NCBI GenBank assembly: GCA_031551515.1 | Contig: JAVBNL010000017.1 | Span: 1 to 58,405 of the forward strand | DNA from: FLUQ01 sp031551515 | GTDB lineage: Bacteria; Desulfobacterota; Desulfovibrionia; Desulfovibrionales; Desulfovibrionaceae | DNA length: 58,405 bases | Direction: 5' to 3' | Part shown: positions 51,494 to 58,405 of the stretch, one piece after another | How the letters are laid out: each line of letters opens with the position of its first letter | Position numbering within the stretch: the first letter of the stretch is position 1 | Made by a program: the position numbers and the translations under genes | Notes under the pieces: generated by a model | What the model was told of the DNA's origin: nothing | Database searches by the model: none | The model's input: only the letters and a program-made list of their open reading frames with translations

Positions 51494-52420
51494 TCAACGC
51501 CCCAAGTGTTTCGCGCAGGCGGCCAGCAGGCTGTGCGCATCGCCCGGCCGCAGACGCAGCATCTTTGTATCCCGCTTGAACCAGGTGATCTGCCGTTTGG
51601 CGTAGTCGCGAGTGTGTTGCAGCCATTGGGCTTTGCAGGTCGCAAAATCCATCCGGCCTGACAAATAGGCGTGCAGTTCGGCGCAGCCGATGCCGCTCCA
51701 GCCGGGGGCGACGGGGTCGGGGCAGCGGGCCAGGGCTTCTCGCGCTTCCTCTTCGGCTCCATTTTCGATCATGGCTTCTATGCGGCTTTTCAGGCGTGGG
51801 GTCAGCTCTTCCAGACCCATTTCCAGGCAAACGCGCAAGGCGTTGAAAGGACCCGGTGTAACCGGCAATTCGTGCCAGTACCCAAGCGGTTTGCCGGTGG
51901 CTTCCAGCACTTCCAGGGCGCGGGTTATGCGCTGGCTGTCGTTGGGGTGCAGGCGGGCCGCGGAAAGTGGGTCGCGCTCACGCAGAAGCGCGTGCAGCAC
52001 CTGGGGCCCCTCGTTTTTGCAGCGTTCTTGCCAGGCGCGGGAAACCGCTTCCGGCACGGGTGGAATGGCGGCTATGCCACCCAAGAGGGTGTTCAGGTAC
52101 AGGCCCGTCCCTCCGGTCACGATAGGGACGAGGCCCGCGTCATGCGTTTCGCGTATGGCAGCGGCGGCAAGTTCGGCGTATTTTCCCGCGCTGAGCTTTT
52201 CCGCGCAGGGCAGAAAACCGTAAAGCCTGTGCGGGATTGCCGCCTGTTCCGCCCGTGAGGGCTGGGCGGTGATGATGGGAAAATCCGCATACGCCTGGCG
52301 GGAATCGGCATTGATGACGGCGCCGCCGAACGCTTCGGCCGCGGCCAGGGCGGCGGCGCTTTTGCCCGTGCCCGTGGCCCCGGCCAGAACAAGCACCAGG
52401 ATGCGGCTTTGCGCGTTCAT
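51494..52420 (-). CDS. miaA: tRNA dimethylallyltransferase
   Basis: This 308-aa enzyme transfers a dimethylallyl group to A37 of tRNAs reading UNN codons. LAGATGTGKS is the phosphate-binding loop, NADSRQAY the catalytic Asp/Gln region, and TGGTGLYLN and HTRDYAKRQITWFKRD are conserved. The start overlaps the stop of the upstream exported protein gene by 4 nt (ATGA), an unusual coupling of a tRNA-modifying enzyme with an envelope protein. Confidence 0.94.
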   Translation of the reverse strand: MNAQSRILVLVLAGATGTGKSAAALAAAEAFGGAVINADSRQAYADFPIITAQPSRAEQAAIPHRLYGFLPCAEKLSAGKYAELAAAAIRETHDAGLVPIVTGGTGLYLNTLLGGIAAIPPVPEAVSRAWQERCKNEGPQVLHALLRERDPLSAARLHPNDSQRITRALEVLEATGKPLGYWHELPVTPGPFNALRVCLEMGLEELTPRLKSRIEAMIENGAEEEAREALARCPDPVAPGWSGIGCAELHAYLSGRMDFATCKAQWLQHTRDYAKRQITWFKRDTKMLRLRPGDAHSLLAACAKHLGR

Positions 52421-53592
52421 TCTATATTCAGTGTCTGCGTCTGGCCGATGACCGGGTTGGGCAAAAGCTCGCCCACCATGCGGCTTTCGACGGCGCCGGA
52501 GTCGCCGGCTGAAAGGGCCAGAATGCCCCGGCCGAATTCATACAAGAACTGGCATTCTTCCGCGCCCAGAGGCACTATCTTGCCGTTCTGGTCCAGGCAG
52601 AGGGCGGCGCGAATCTCGACGTCGCCCGCGCCCACCGCGGAAGACACGGCGGCGATCAGGGCGCTGACCGACAAGCGCTGATCCGCGTTTTCCACAAGGC
52701 TGCCGGGATAGATTTTGCCGGTGGCCGTCAGCACGGCCGCGCCGTAAGTTCTTTTGCCATAGGGCGCGTACGAGGTCAGCACCGCGTTTTTGGCCGCGGC
52801 GGTCATGTTTTTGGTCTCGTCAGCCGTTAGCTCGGTGACGAACCATTTGCGATAGATGCGGTCGTATTCGCCGCTTGTGACGACCCGGGCGAAGTTGGCG
52901 TTGAGCAGTTTCAAAATATCGCCCCGGCTGCGGTTGAGCGCGTAACGCAGCTCGGTAATGCCCAGCGGCGTGCCCAGGGTGGTGATGCCGGTATAGTTCA
53001 GTTTCTTCATGTAGTAGTAGGCGTTTTGCATCGGGCCGCAATAGCCTGCCACCTCGTCGTTGAACAGGGCCTTGATGGGTGAAACCTTGTCTTTGAAGGG
53101 TTTGACGTTGATGCCGCCGAAATTTTCAAGCAAGCGGTGCTGGTACGAGCCTTGTTCAACGGCAACCGTCTGCCCCCGCAAAAAGGTCACGTTGGGAAAG
53201 CGGTTGTAAACCTTGGTGAACATCCGCAGTTGCAGAGAGAAATTGGGTTTGTCCGCGAACGAATACAGCTTGGCCCGCTGTTCGGTGCGCACCATGCCCG
53301 ACGTTATGTGGATGGTGCCGGAAGAAAGCTCAAGTTGCAGCGTATCCCACTGCAACGCGCGCGGCACCAGGTCGTGGTCCTTGAAGATGGCCTGCAGCAG
53401 TTCCACCTCGAAGCCCACGGCTTTTCCGCCCGGATCTTCAAAAGAGAAGGGTGGAAACTCCCGGTCAAAACCGTACACGATGCGCATTTTCCCCGTGCCG
53501 GGCTGCGTGGCGTCGGCCGCCGCCAGGGGGGATGCGCCGCAGGCGGCCGTCAGGCAGAAAGCGGTGATGAAACAAAAAAGCGCGCGCCGCAT
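52417..53592 (-). CDS. Exported solute-binding domain fused to a degenerate cytidine-deaminase-like domain
   Basis: This 391-aa protein has a signal peptide (about 1-26). Residues 36-254 form a family 3 extracytoplasmic solute-binding domain (DREFPPFSFEDPGGKAVGFEV, SGEYDRIYRKWF). Residues about 261-381 align by eye with bacterial cytidine deaminase: SYAPYGK, GAAVLTATGKIYPGSLVENA and GELLPNP are in the right order. The zinc/catalytic motifs are gone: the CAE site region reads DQRLSVSAL and PCGxC reads PLGAEEC. ATG 53592 follows GAGGTG. It is translationally coupled to miaA. No permease or ATPase gene is adjacent, so it may act as a sensor or scavenging protein. Confidence 0.75.
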   Translation of the reverse strand: MRRALFCFITAFCLTAACGASPLAAADATQPGTGKMRIVYGFDREFPPFSFEDPGGKAVGFEVELLQAIFKDHDLVPRALQWDTLQLELSSGTIHITSGMVRTEQRAKLYSFADKPNFSLQLRMFTKVYNRFPNVTFLRGQTVAVEQGSYQHRLLENFGGINVKPFKDKVSPIKALFNDEVAGYCGPMQNAYYYMKKLNYTGITTLGTPLGITELRYALNRSRGDILKLLNANFARVVTSGEYDRIYRKWFVTELTADETKNMTAAAKNAVLTSYAPYGKRTYGAAVLTATGKIYPGSLVENADQRLSVSALIAAVSSAVGAGDVEIRAALCLDQNGKIVPLGAEECQFLYEFGRGILALSAGDSGAVESRMVGELLPNPVIGQTQTLNIE

Positions 53593-53671
53593 GAATTCAC
53601 CTCGTCGAGATATTTTGCTAGTATAGCCCATCAGGCTGTCACACGCCAGTTCCGCCTTTCAGGAGATAGCG

Positions 53672-54199
53672 ATGACCACGCTTCCCGATAGTACAGTACT
53701 TATCGACCAACTTTCCGCCATCCTTACCCATACCGGCCGGCGTCTTGCCACGGCGGAGTCGTGCACCGGCGGGCTGATAGCGGCCGCCTGCATCGACAAA
53801 GCGGGCCGTTCCGACTGGTTCAACGGCGGCATTGTCTCCTATTCCAATGAAATGAAGATGAATCTGCTGCGCGTGCCGCAAGAGAGCATCGCCGCGCACG
53901 GCGCGGTGAGCGAAGCCGTGGTGCGGCATATGGCCGCGGGCGCGCTCGGCGTCTGCGATGCGCAGGCGGCCATCGCGGTTTCGGGCGTTGCCGGCCCTTC
54001 CGGCGGCACGGTTGAAAAACCCGTGGGCACGGTCTGGATAGCGGTAGCTCGCGTGGATAAGGGCGCGGGGGGCTATGCGCCGGGCGGCGCGATTATCCGC
54101 GCCAAATGCCGCCGTTTTTCCGGAGACAGGAGAGCCGTGCGGCTTGCATCGGCCCGCGCTGCCCTGGAAGATATGCTTGCGCTACTGGAAGAGCGCTGA
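53672..54199 (+). CDS. pncC: Nicotinamide-nucleotide amidohydrolase (PncC/CinA C-terminal type)
   Basis: This 175-aa stand-alone CinA C-terminal domain deamidates NMN to NaMN in NAD recycling. ATAESCTGGLIAA, GGIVSYSNEMKMNLL, GAVSEAVV and AVSGVAGPSGGTVEKPVGTVWIA are the family motifs. CAGGAG precedes the ATG by 7 nt. It is divergent from the solute-binding fusion gene with 79 nt between and convergent with the exporter gene. A role with competence (CinA) is not implied here. Confidence 0.92.
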   Translation: MTTLPDSTVLIDQLSAILTHTGRRLATAESCTGGLIAAACIDKAGRSDWFNGGIVSYSNEMKMNLLRVPQESIAAHGAVSEAVVRHMAAGALGVCDAQAAIAVSGVAGPSGGTVEKPVGTVWIAVARVDKGAGGYAPGGAIIRAKCRRFSGDRRAVRLASARAALEDMLALLEER

Positions 54200-54236
54200 A
54201 AGCCGCCCTCGCGGTGACGCGTCACCCTCTGTTTGC

Positions 54237-55679
54237 CTACTCTTCCAGGCCGCCTTCGGCCCCGGCGTGCTTGATGGCGTTTTTGCCCGTGTCTCGCGGT
54301 GTCTGGGTAAAAATCAGGCTGGTGATGATGTTGATAATCCCCACCCAGACGAAAGAGCTGGAAAACACGCTTTGCAATTGAGCCTGGGTCGGGGTCTCGC
54401 CGAAAGCGGCGGAAAACCCGTCCAGCAGCGCCGCGGCCATGGCCACCCCGCAGGTGGCTGAAACCTGCATGGTCACGGAAAGCAAACTGTTGCCCGAGCC
54501 GGAATCGGCATTGTCGAGGTCGATCAGGGTCACGGAGTTCATGGCCGTGAACTGCATGGCGTTGATGACCCCGAACACCGCCATCAACAGCAGCAGCAAG
54601 GGGTAAGGTGTGTGCGCGCCGATCAGGGAAAAGCTCGCCATGAGCATTCCCAGAATCAGCGTGTTGACCGAAAGGAAGAGGCGGAAGCCGAACCGGGCCA
54701 CAAGGGTATTGATCATGTTCTTGCCCAGAATGCCGGCCACGGCGGAAGGGACCATGGTAAGCCCCGCCATCATCGGCGAAAAACCAAGCGCCAGCTGTAA
54801 AAAGAGCGGCAGCATGAAAGGCATGGCGCCGGAACCCAGGCGGGCGAAGAGGTTGCCCAAAATGCCCACGCCGAAACTGCGCACGCGGAATAAACGGGCG
54901 CTGAACAGCGGATGCTCCATGTGCGCGGCCCGCACCCAGTAGAAAGTGAGCAGCAACAGGCCGAGAATGCACATGATGACCGACTGGGCTTTGGGCAGAT
55001 GCAGTTCGCCGAGCCCTTCCATGGCGAAAGAGACCAGCACCATGGCGCCGCTGAACAGCAAAAATCCCTTCCAGTCAAAGGTCCAGAAGCTTTCGCTGGC
55101 CAGCGCGGGCAGATAGCGCATGGCCAGCAGTCCCCCGATCAGGCCCACGGGGATATTGATCAGAAAAATCCAGTGCCAGGTGGCGTATTGCACCAGAAAG
55201 CCGCCGGCTACCGGCCCCATGAGCGGCCCGATCATGCCGGGTATGGTGATGAAGCTGAGCACTTGTATCAGCTGGTGCCGGGGGTAGGCGCGGATAACGG
55301 CCAAACGACCCACCGGCACCATAAGCGCGCCGCCGATGCCCTGCAGCACGCGCGAAAACACCAGATATTCAAGCCGGGGCGAAAGGGCGCAGAACAGTGA
55401 ACCCAGGGTGAACAAAAAAATGGCAAAGATAAAGACCCGGCGGATGCCGAAACGGTCCGAGATCCAGCCCGAGGCTGGAATCAGCAGGGCGCAAGTCAAC
55501 ATGTAGGCGATAACCACGGATTGCATGCGCAGGGGGTCAACCCCCAGCTCACCGGCCATGGTGGGCAGAGCGGTGTTAAGAATGGTGCCGTCCAGCATCT
55601 GCATGAAAAATGCGACCGCCACCAGCCACGGCAGAACGCGTGCGCTTTGGGGTGAGAGAGTTTCCGATGTGAAGGTCAT
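54237..55679 (-). CDS. DHA2-type MFS multidrug exporter
   Basis: This 480-aa major facilitator has about 14 hydrophobic helices, the DHA2 (EmrB/QacA/MdtD-like) topology. LDGTILNTALPTM at TM1, GWISDRFGIRRVF (motif A) and RVLQGIGGALMVPVGRL (motif B) followed by GPLMGPVAGGF (motif C, antiporter) are visible. The last ~20 residues are charged and cytoplasmic. There is no membrane-fusion partner adjacent. Substrates cannot be predicted. Confidence 0.9.
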   Translation of the reverse strand: MTFTSETLSPQSARVLPWLVAVAFFMQMLDGTILNTALPTMAGELGVDPLRMQSVVIAYMLTCALLIPASGWISDRFGIRRVFIFAIFLFTLGSLFCALSPRLEYLVFSRVLQGIGGALMVPVGRLAVIRAYPRHQLIQVLSFITIPGMIGPLMGPVAGGFLVQYATWHWIFLINIPVGLIGGLLAMRYLPALASESFWTFDWKGFLLFSGAMVLVSFAMEGLGELHLPKAQSVIMCILGLLLLTFYWVRAAHMEHPLFSARLFRVRSFGVGILGNLFARLGSGAMPFMLPLFLQLALGFSPMMAGLTMVPSAVAGILGKNMINTLVARFGFRLFLSVNTLILGMLMASFSLIGAHTPYPLLLLLMAVFGVINAMQFTAMNSVTLIDLDNADSGSGNSLLSVTMQVSATCGVAMAAALLDGFSAAFGETPTQAQLQSVFSSSFVWVGIINIITSLIFTQTPRDTGKNAIKHAGAEGGLEE

Positions 55680-55860
55680 GGCTTTTTTCCTCTCAGAAAC
55701 AGTATGTACACTAGGTCCATTGGCAAGACGCTATTTCTTTTGTACTCCTTCTTCTTCGTAAATGCCACATGCTTTACAAAAAGACGGGTTTGGCTCTATG
55801 TAGTCCTTTCCCGTGCCGCGACCGCGGGCGGAACCTCTATACGTTTTGCTAAGGATGATC

Positions 55861-56763
55861 ATGGCCAGACACTTCAAAAGCATACGGGAACTTGGACGGG
55901 AAGCCGCGCACCAGCTTGTGTTTCGCGCCAAGCAGATGAAAGACACCCGGTTTCGCGGCACCATGCTGGCCGGCAAGACCGTGGTGTTGATTTTTGAAAA
56001 AGCTTCCACCCGCACCCGCCTTTCTTTTGAAGTGGCCGTGCGGCAATTGGGCGGCAGCACCATTTTCATGACCCCGGCGGAAAGCCAGCTCGGCCGGTCG
56101 GAGCCGCTGTGCGACACGGCCAGGGTTATTTCCCGCTATAATGACGGCATGGTGGTGCGCACTTTCGGGCAAGAGAAAATAGAAGCGCTGGCCAAATACG
56201 GCAGCGTGCCCGTGGTTAACGCCTTGACCGACCAGGGGCACCCCTGCCAGGTCATGAGCGACGTTTTGACCATGTACGAGCGCACTCCCGATTTCGCCAA
56301 GCTGCGCGTGGCCTGGATAGGCGACGGCAACAACATGGCCAACTCGTGGATAGAAGCGGCCATGCATTTTCCCTTTGAGCTGAACATAGCCTGCCCGGCG
56401 GGCTATGAACCCGACCGGGAGCTTCTGGCCCACGCGCTTGCCGCCGGGGCCAAGGTTCGCCTGGGCAACGACCCGGAACGGGCCGCCACCGGCGCGCACT
56501 ATATAAACACCGACGTGTGGGCCTCAATGGGGCAAGAGCAGGAGCAGGTGCAGCGCGAAGAAGTGTTCCGCGACTATTGCGTGGACGAAAAACTGATGGG
56601 CCTCGCCGCGCCGGATGCGAAATTCATGCACTGCCTGCCCGCCCATCGCGATGAAGAGGTGACGGAAGGCGTGCTGGAAGGGCCCTGTTCCATCATTTTC
56701 GATCAGGCTGAAAACCGGCTGCACATGCAGAAGGCTATTTTGGAATGGGTGTTCAGCGCGTAA
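55861..56763 (+). CDS. argF: Ornithine carbamoyltransferase
   Basis: This 300-aa enzyme forms citrulline from ornithine and carbamoyl phosphate. EKASTRTRLSFEVA is the carbamoyl-phosphate-binding STRTR loop, DQGHPCQ the HPxQ motif and FMHCLPAHRDEEV the HCLP motif. ATG 55861 follows AAGGA at 55851-55855 with good spacing; the ATG at 55855 overlaps that site. It is followed 34 nt later by argG. The upstream region is shared with the exporter gene on the other strand. Confidence 0.95.
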   Translation: MARHFKSIRELGREAAHQLVFRAKQMKDTRFRGTMLAGKTVVLIFEKASTRTRLSFEVAVRQLGGSTIFMTPAESQLGRSEPLCDTARVISRYNDGMVVRTFGQEKIEALAKYGSVPVVNALTDQGHPCQVMSDVLTMYERTPDFAKLRVAWIGDGNNMANSWIEAAMHFPFELNIACPAGYEPDRELLAHALAAGAKVRLGNDPERAATGAHYINTDVWASMGQEQEQVQREEVFRDYCVDEKLMGLAAPDAKFMHCLPAHRDEEVTEGVLEGPCSIIFDQAENRLHMQKAILEWVFSA

Positions 56764-56797
56764 GCAACCTCGTTTCATACATAAAAGGATAAGCATC

Positions 56798-57997
56798 ATG
56801 AGCAAGGGCGTAAAAAAAGTGGTGCTCGCCTATTCCGGCGGGCTGGATACTTCGGTGATCTTGAAATGGCTTGTGGAAACATATAAGTGCGAAGTCGTGG
56901 CCATGACCTGCGACCTGGGGCAGGAAGAAGATTTGACGGGCGTTGACAAAAAAGCTCTGAAAACCGGGGCCTGCAAAGCCTATGTGGAAGATCTGCGCGA
57001 AGAGTTCGCCAAAGATTTCGTCTTTCCCATGCTGCGGGCGGGCGCGGTTTACGAAGGCCGCTATTTGCTGGGCACTTCCATCGCCCGGCCGCTGATCGCC
57101 AAACGCATGATCGAGATCGCCCGCAAAGAGGGCGCCGACGCCGTTTCTCACGGCGCAACAGGCAAAGGCAACGACCAGGTGCGGTTTGAGCTGACGGTCA
57201 TGTCGCTCGCGCCGGAGCTGCAAGTCATCGCCCCCTGGCGCGAGTGGGAGTTCAAGTCGCGCACCGATCTGTGCAATTTTGCGGAAAAGCACGGCATCCC
57301 GCTGCCCACGGGCGCGAAGCACTACAGTATGGACCGCAACATGATGCACCTCAGCTATGAGAGCGGCGAGCTGGAAGATCCGTGGAACGAAGCGGAAAAA
57401 GGCAGCTTCACCCTGTGCGCTGATCCGGAAAAGGCGCCGGACAAGCCGGAATATGTGACCATCGACTACAAGGCCGGCGACCCGGTGGCGCTGAACGGCA
57501 AGGAAATGTCCCCGGCGACGCTGATCATGGAATTGAACAAGATTGCGGGCAAGCACGGCGTGGGCCGCATCGACGTGGTCGAAAACCGCTTCGTGGGCAT
57601 GAAGGCGCGCGGCGTTTACGAAACCCCCGGCGGCACGGTGCTGCACGTCGCCCACCGCGACCTTGAAGGCATCTGCCTTGACCGCGAGGTCATGCACCTG
57701 CGCGATTCGCTGATCCCCCGCTACGCGGCCTGCGTGTACAACGGCTTTTGGTTCGCGCCGGAACGCGAAGCCTTGCAGGCGTTCATGGACAAGGCTCAAG
57801 AAAACGTCACCGGCACGGTGAAAGTCAAGCTGTACAAGGGGCATGCTTTGGCTGTGGCCAGAAAGTCCCCCAACTCCTTGTTCCGTGTGGACCTGGCGAC
57901 CTTCGAGCGCGACGACGTTTACAACCAGGCTGACGCCACGGGCTTTATCCGCCTGAACGGCTGGCGCATCCAGGGTTACGGGAAGAATAAGAAATAG
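56798..57997 (+). CDS. argG: Argininosuccinate synthase
   Basis: This 399-aa enzyme joins citrulline and aspartate using ATP. KVVLAYSGGLDTSVILKWL is the P-loop-like ATP motif, SHGATGKGNDQVRFEL the citrulline/aspartate region, and GRIDVVENRFVGMKARGVYE is also conserved. AAAGGAT precedes the ATG. It is co-linear with argF and a partial argH-like gene after 376 nt, so the arginine genes may be one regulon. Confidence 0.96.
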   Translation: MSKGVKKVVLAYSGGLDTSVILKWLVETYKCEVVAMTCDLGQEEDLTGVDKKALKTGACKAYVEDLREEFAKDFVFPMLRAGAVYEGRYLLGTSIARPLIAKRMIEIARKEGADAVSHGATGKGNDQVRFELTVMSLAPELQVIAPWREWEFKSRTDLCNFAEKHGIPLPTGAKHYSMDRNMMHLSYESGELEDPWNEAEKGSFTLCADPEKAPDKPEYVTIDYKAGDPVALNGKEMSPATLIMELNKIAGKHGVGRIDVVENRFVGMKARGVYETPGGTVLHVAHRDLEGICLDREVMHLRDSLIPRYAACVYNGFWFAPEREALQAFMDKAQENVTGTVKVKLYKGHALAVARKSPNSLFRVDLATFERDDVYNQADATGFIRLNGWRIQGYGKNKK

Positions 57998-58039
57998 AGT
58001 CTGGACGTATCTACACTACGCAGGAAAACAGCCTTTTCG

Positions 58040-58125
58040 GTTTCAGGCGCGTTTTCCTTCGATTCCCGGTCATCGAGAACGAGAGTTCGCTCAGCCCGTG
58101 AATCGGCGGAAAACGCGCCTGAAAC
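58040..58125. repeat. 86-nt hairpin with 18-bp perfect outer stem
   Basis: Left arm 58040-58057 and right arm 58108-58125 are perfect complements. An inner 5-bp stem (58061-58065 with 58100-58104) follows a 3/3-nt bulge, and the loop contains GAAC-GAGA-GTTC. No T-run adjoins in the plus direction, so it is not a simple argG terminator. Confidence 0.7.
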
Positions 58126-58315
58126 GCAAAAAATCTTATTTTCCGGCATATTGTCGATGCACAGCCCTCCGCGCGAGAGCAACGCCTGCCTTGGATGCAG
58201 GTTGGCCGCGCGGAACAGCGGAAAAAGGGTAAGGCCGGAGTCGGCGGCATAGACGAAAGACCGGCGTAACCAAGACGTATCAATACCCCAATGAAGTTTT
58301 TTGAAAGTTGGGGGC

Positions 58316-58359
58316 TTGGGGGAAGAAAAATTTTTTATAAAAAAGTTTTATTCCCCCAA
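58316..58359. repeat. A/T-core hairpin with G5/C5 flanks upstream of the last gene
   Basis: TTGGGGGAA and TTCCCCCAA enclose AGAAAAATTTTTTATAAAAA-type tracts that pair with each other. The hairpin ends 2 nt before CAGGAGCG, the ribosome-binding site of the last gene. The G-run/T-run pattern resembles a dispersed element I recall from Desulfovibrio genomes; not verified. Confidence 0.6.
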
Positions 58360-58373
58360 ACAGGAGCGCTACC

Positions 58374-58405
58374 ATGAACACACAGCAGACCAGGGGCGGG
58401 CGGGT
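58374..58405 (+). CDS. Start of a truncated gene, possibly argininosuccinate lyase
   Basis: An ATG at 58374 follows CAGGAGCG by 6 nt and reads MNTQQTRGGRV before the window ends. ArgH proteins usually begin with a short segment ending WGGRF; TRGGRV is similar but not identical. The position after argF-argG favours argH. Only 10 codons are visible, so this is a weak call. Confidence 0.45.
   Translation, partial: MNTQQTRGGR

Larger units (their letters stand above)
57998..58373. other. 376-nt gene-free region between argG and the last gene, with two structured repeats
   Basis: It holds a long hairpin at 58040-58125. GTTTCAGGCGCGTTTTCC pairs perfectly with its complement, and GATTC/GAATC pairs inside a 3-nt internal loop. 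A second hairpin lies at about 58168-58215, with TCCGCGCG / CGCGCGGA and an inner CCTGC/GCAGG. A third at 58316-58359 (TTGGGGGAA / TTCCCCCAA around A/T tracts) sits just before the last gene's ribosome-binding site. No convincing protein-coding gene is seen. Confidence 0.65.

Noticed and set aside
54213..54226. 14-bp perfect palindrome GGTGACGCGTCACC between convergent pncC and exporter genes
   Set aside because: Too short to form a meaningful terminator, no T-run, and there is no second copy in the window.
55731..55862. 43-codon minus-strand ORF with a CKAC motif, ending GVQKK, between argF and the exporter gene
   Set aside because: It starts opposite the argF start codon, has no ribosome-binding site and only one CxxC. 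It could be a real small protein but the evidence is too thin; conservation in relatives would be needed.
1..58405. CRISPR arrays, tRNA or rRNA genes
   Set aside because: No regularly spaced direct repeats, no tRNA-like cloverleaf with CCA end, and no rRNA segment was recognised while reading both strands.

Overview
The window is a GC-rich bacterial chromosome segment that looks like a sulfate reducer of the Desulfovibrionaceae. The basis is an Hmc-type transmembrane redox complex operon (hmcB-F with an Rrf2 regulator), the chemotaxis and c-di-GMP gene content, and dispersed double-hairpin repeats. That taxonomic call is an inference from gene content; no rRNA or tRNA gene was found.

Layout. 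1-140: the 5' end of an IS1595-type transposase and its terminal inverted repeat. 316-2352: a methyl-accepting chemotaxis protein (MCP). 2405-7762 (minus): hmcB-hmcC-hmcD-hmcE-hmcF-rrf2-tautomerase, with no hmcA cytochrome upstream. 7915-9421: a secreted phosphatase, a hairpin repeat pair and a periplasmic cyclophilin. 9493-14659: a TetR-controlled divergent cluster encoding an isocitrate-lyase-family C-C lyase, a LeuCD-like hydratase and a dicarboxylate-type transporter. This is a candidate pathway for a methylated C4 dicarboxylate. 14738-22913: dnaE, an HD hydrolase, a methyltransferase, a KDPG-aldolase-like protein, an SprA-like metalloprotease behind a sigma28-like promoter, a macro-domain protein and a tRNA-editing protein. 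23068-32654 (minus): PFK, a membrane protein, AddA-like and AddB-like helicase/nuclease and an NMO-family flavoprotein, probably one long operon.

32855-50474: serine dehydratase, a 126-nt long-arm inverted repeat, a PAS-GGDEF cyclase, a giant alpha-2-macroglobulin, a DUF721 protein, two small exported proteins, a beta-CASP nuclease, rsmD-coaD, glucokinase, a Cys-rich small protein, a REC-PAS-PAS response regulator and a second MCP. 50562-58405: a glycosyltransferase-like protein, miaA coupled to an unusual exported protein, a PncC/CinA-C amidohydrolase, a DHA2 exporter and argF-argG followed by what is probably argH.

The most unusual items are these. First, an exported solute-binding domain is fused to a cytidine-deaminase-like domain that has lost its zinc and catalytic residues (52417-53592). 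Second, the hydratase/lyase/transporter cluster has repeated AGTATACT-N3-AGTATACT operators. Third, a double-hairpin repeat occurs three times, once in frame inside the AddA-like gene. Fourth, the hmc operon has no hmcA. All database-level statements come from family knowledge; no searches were run.
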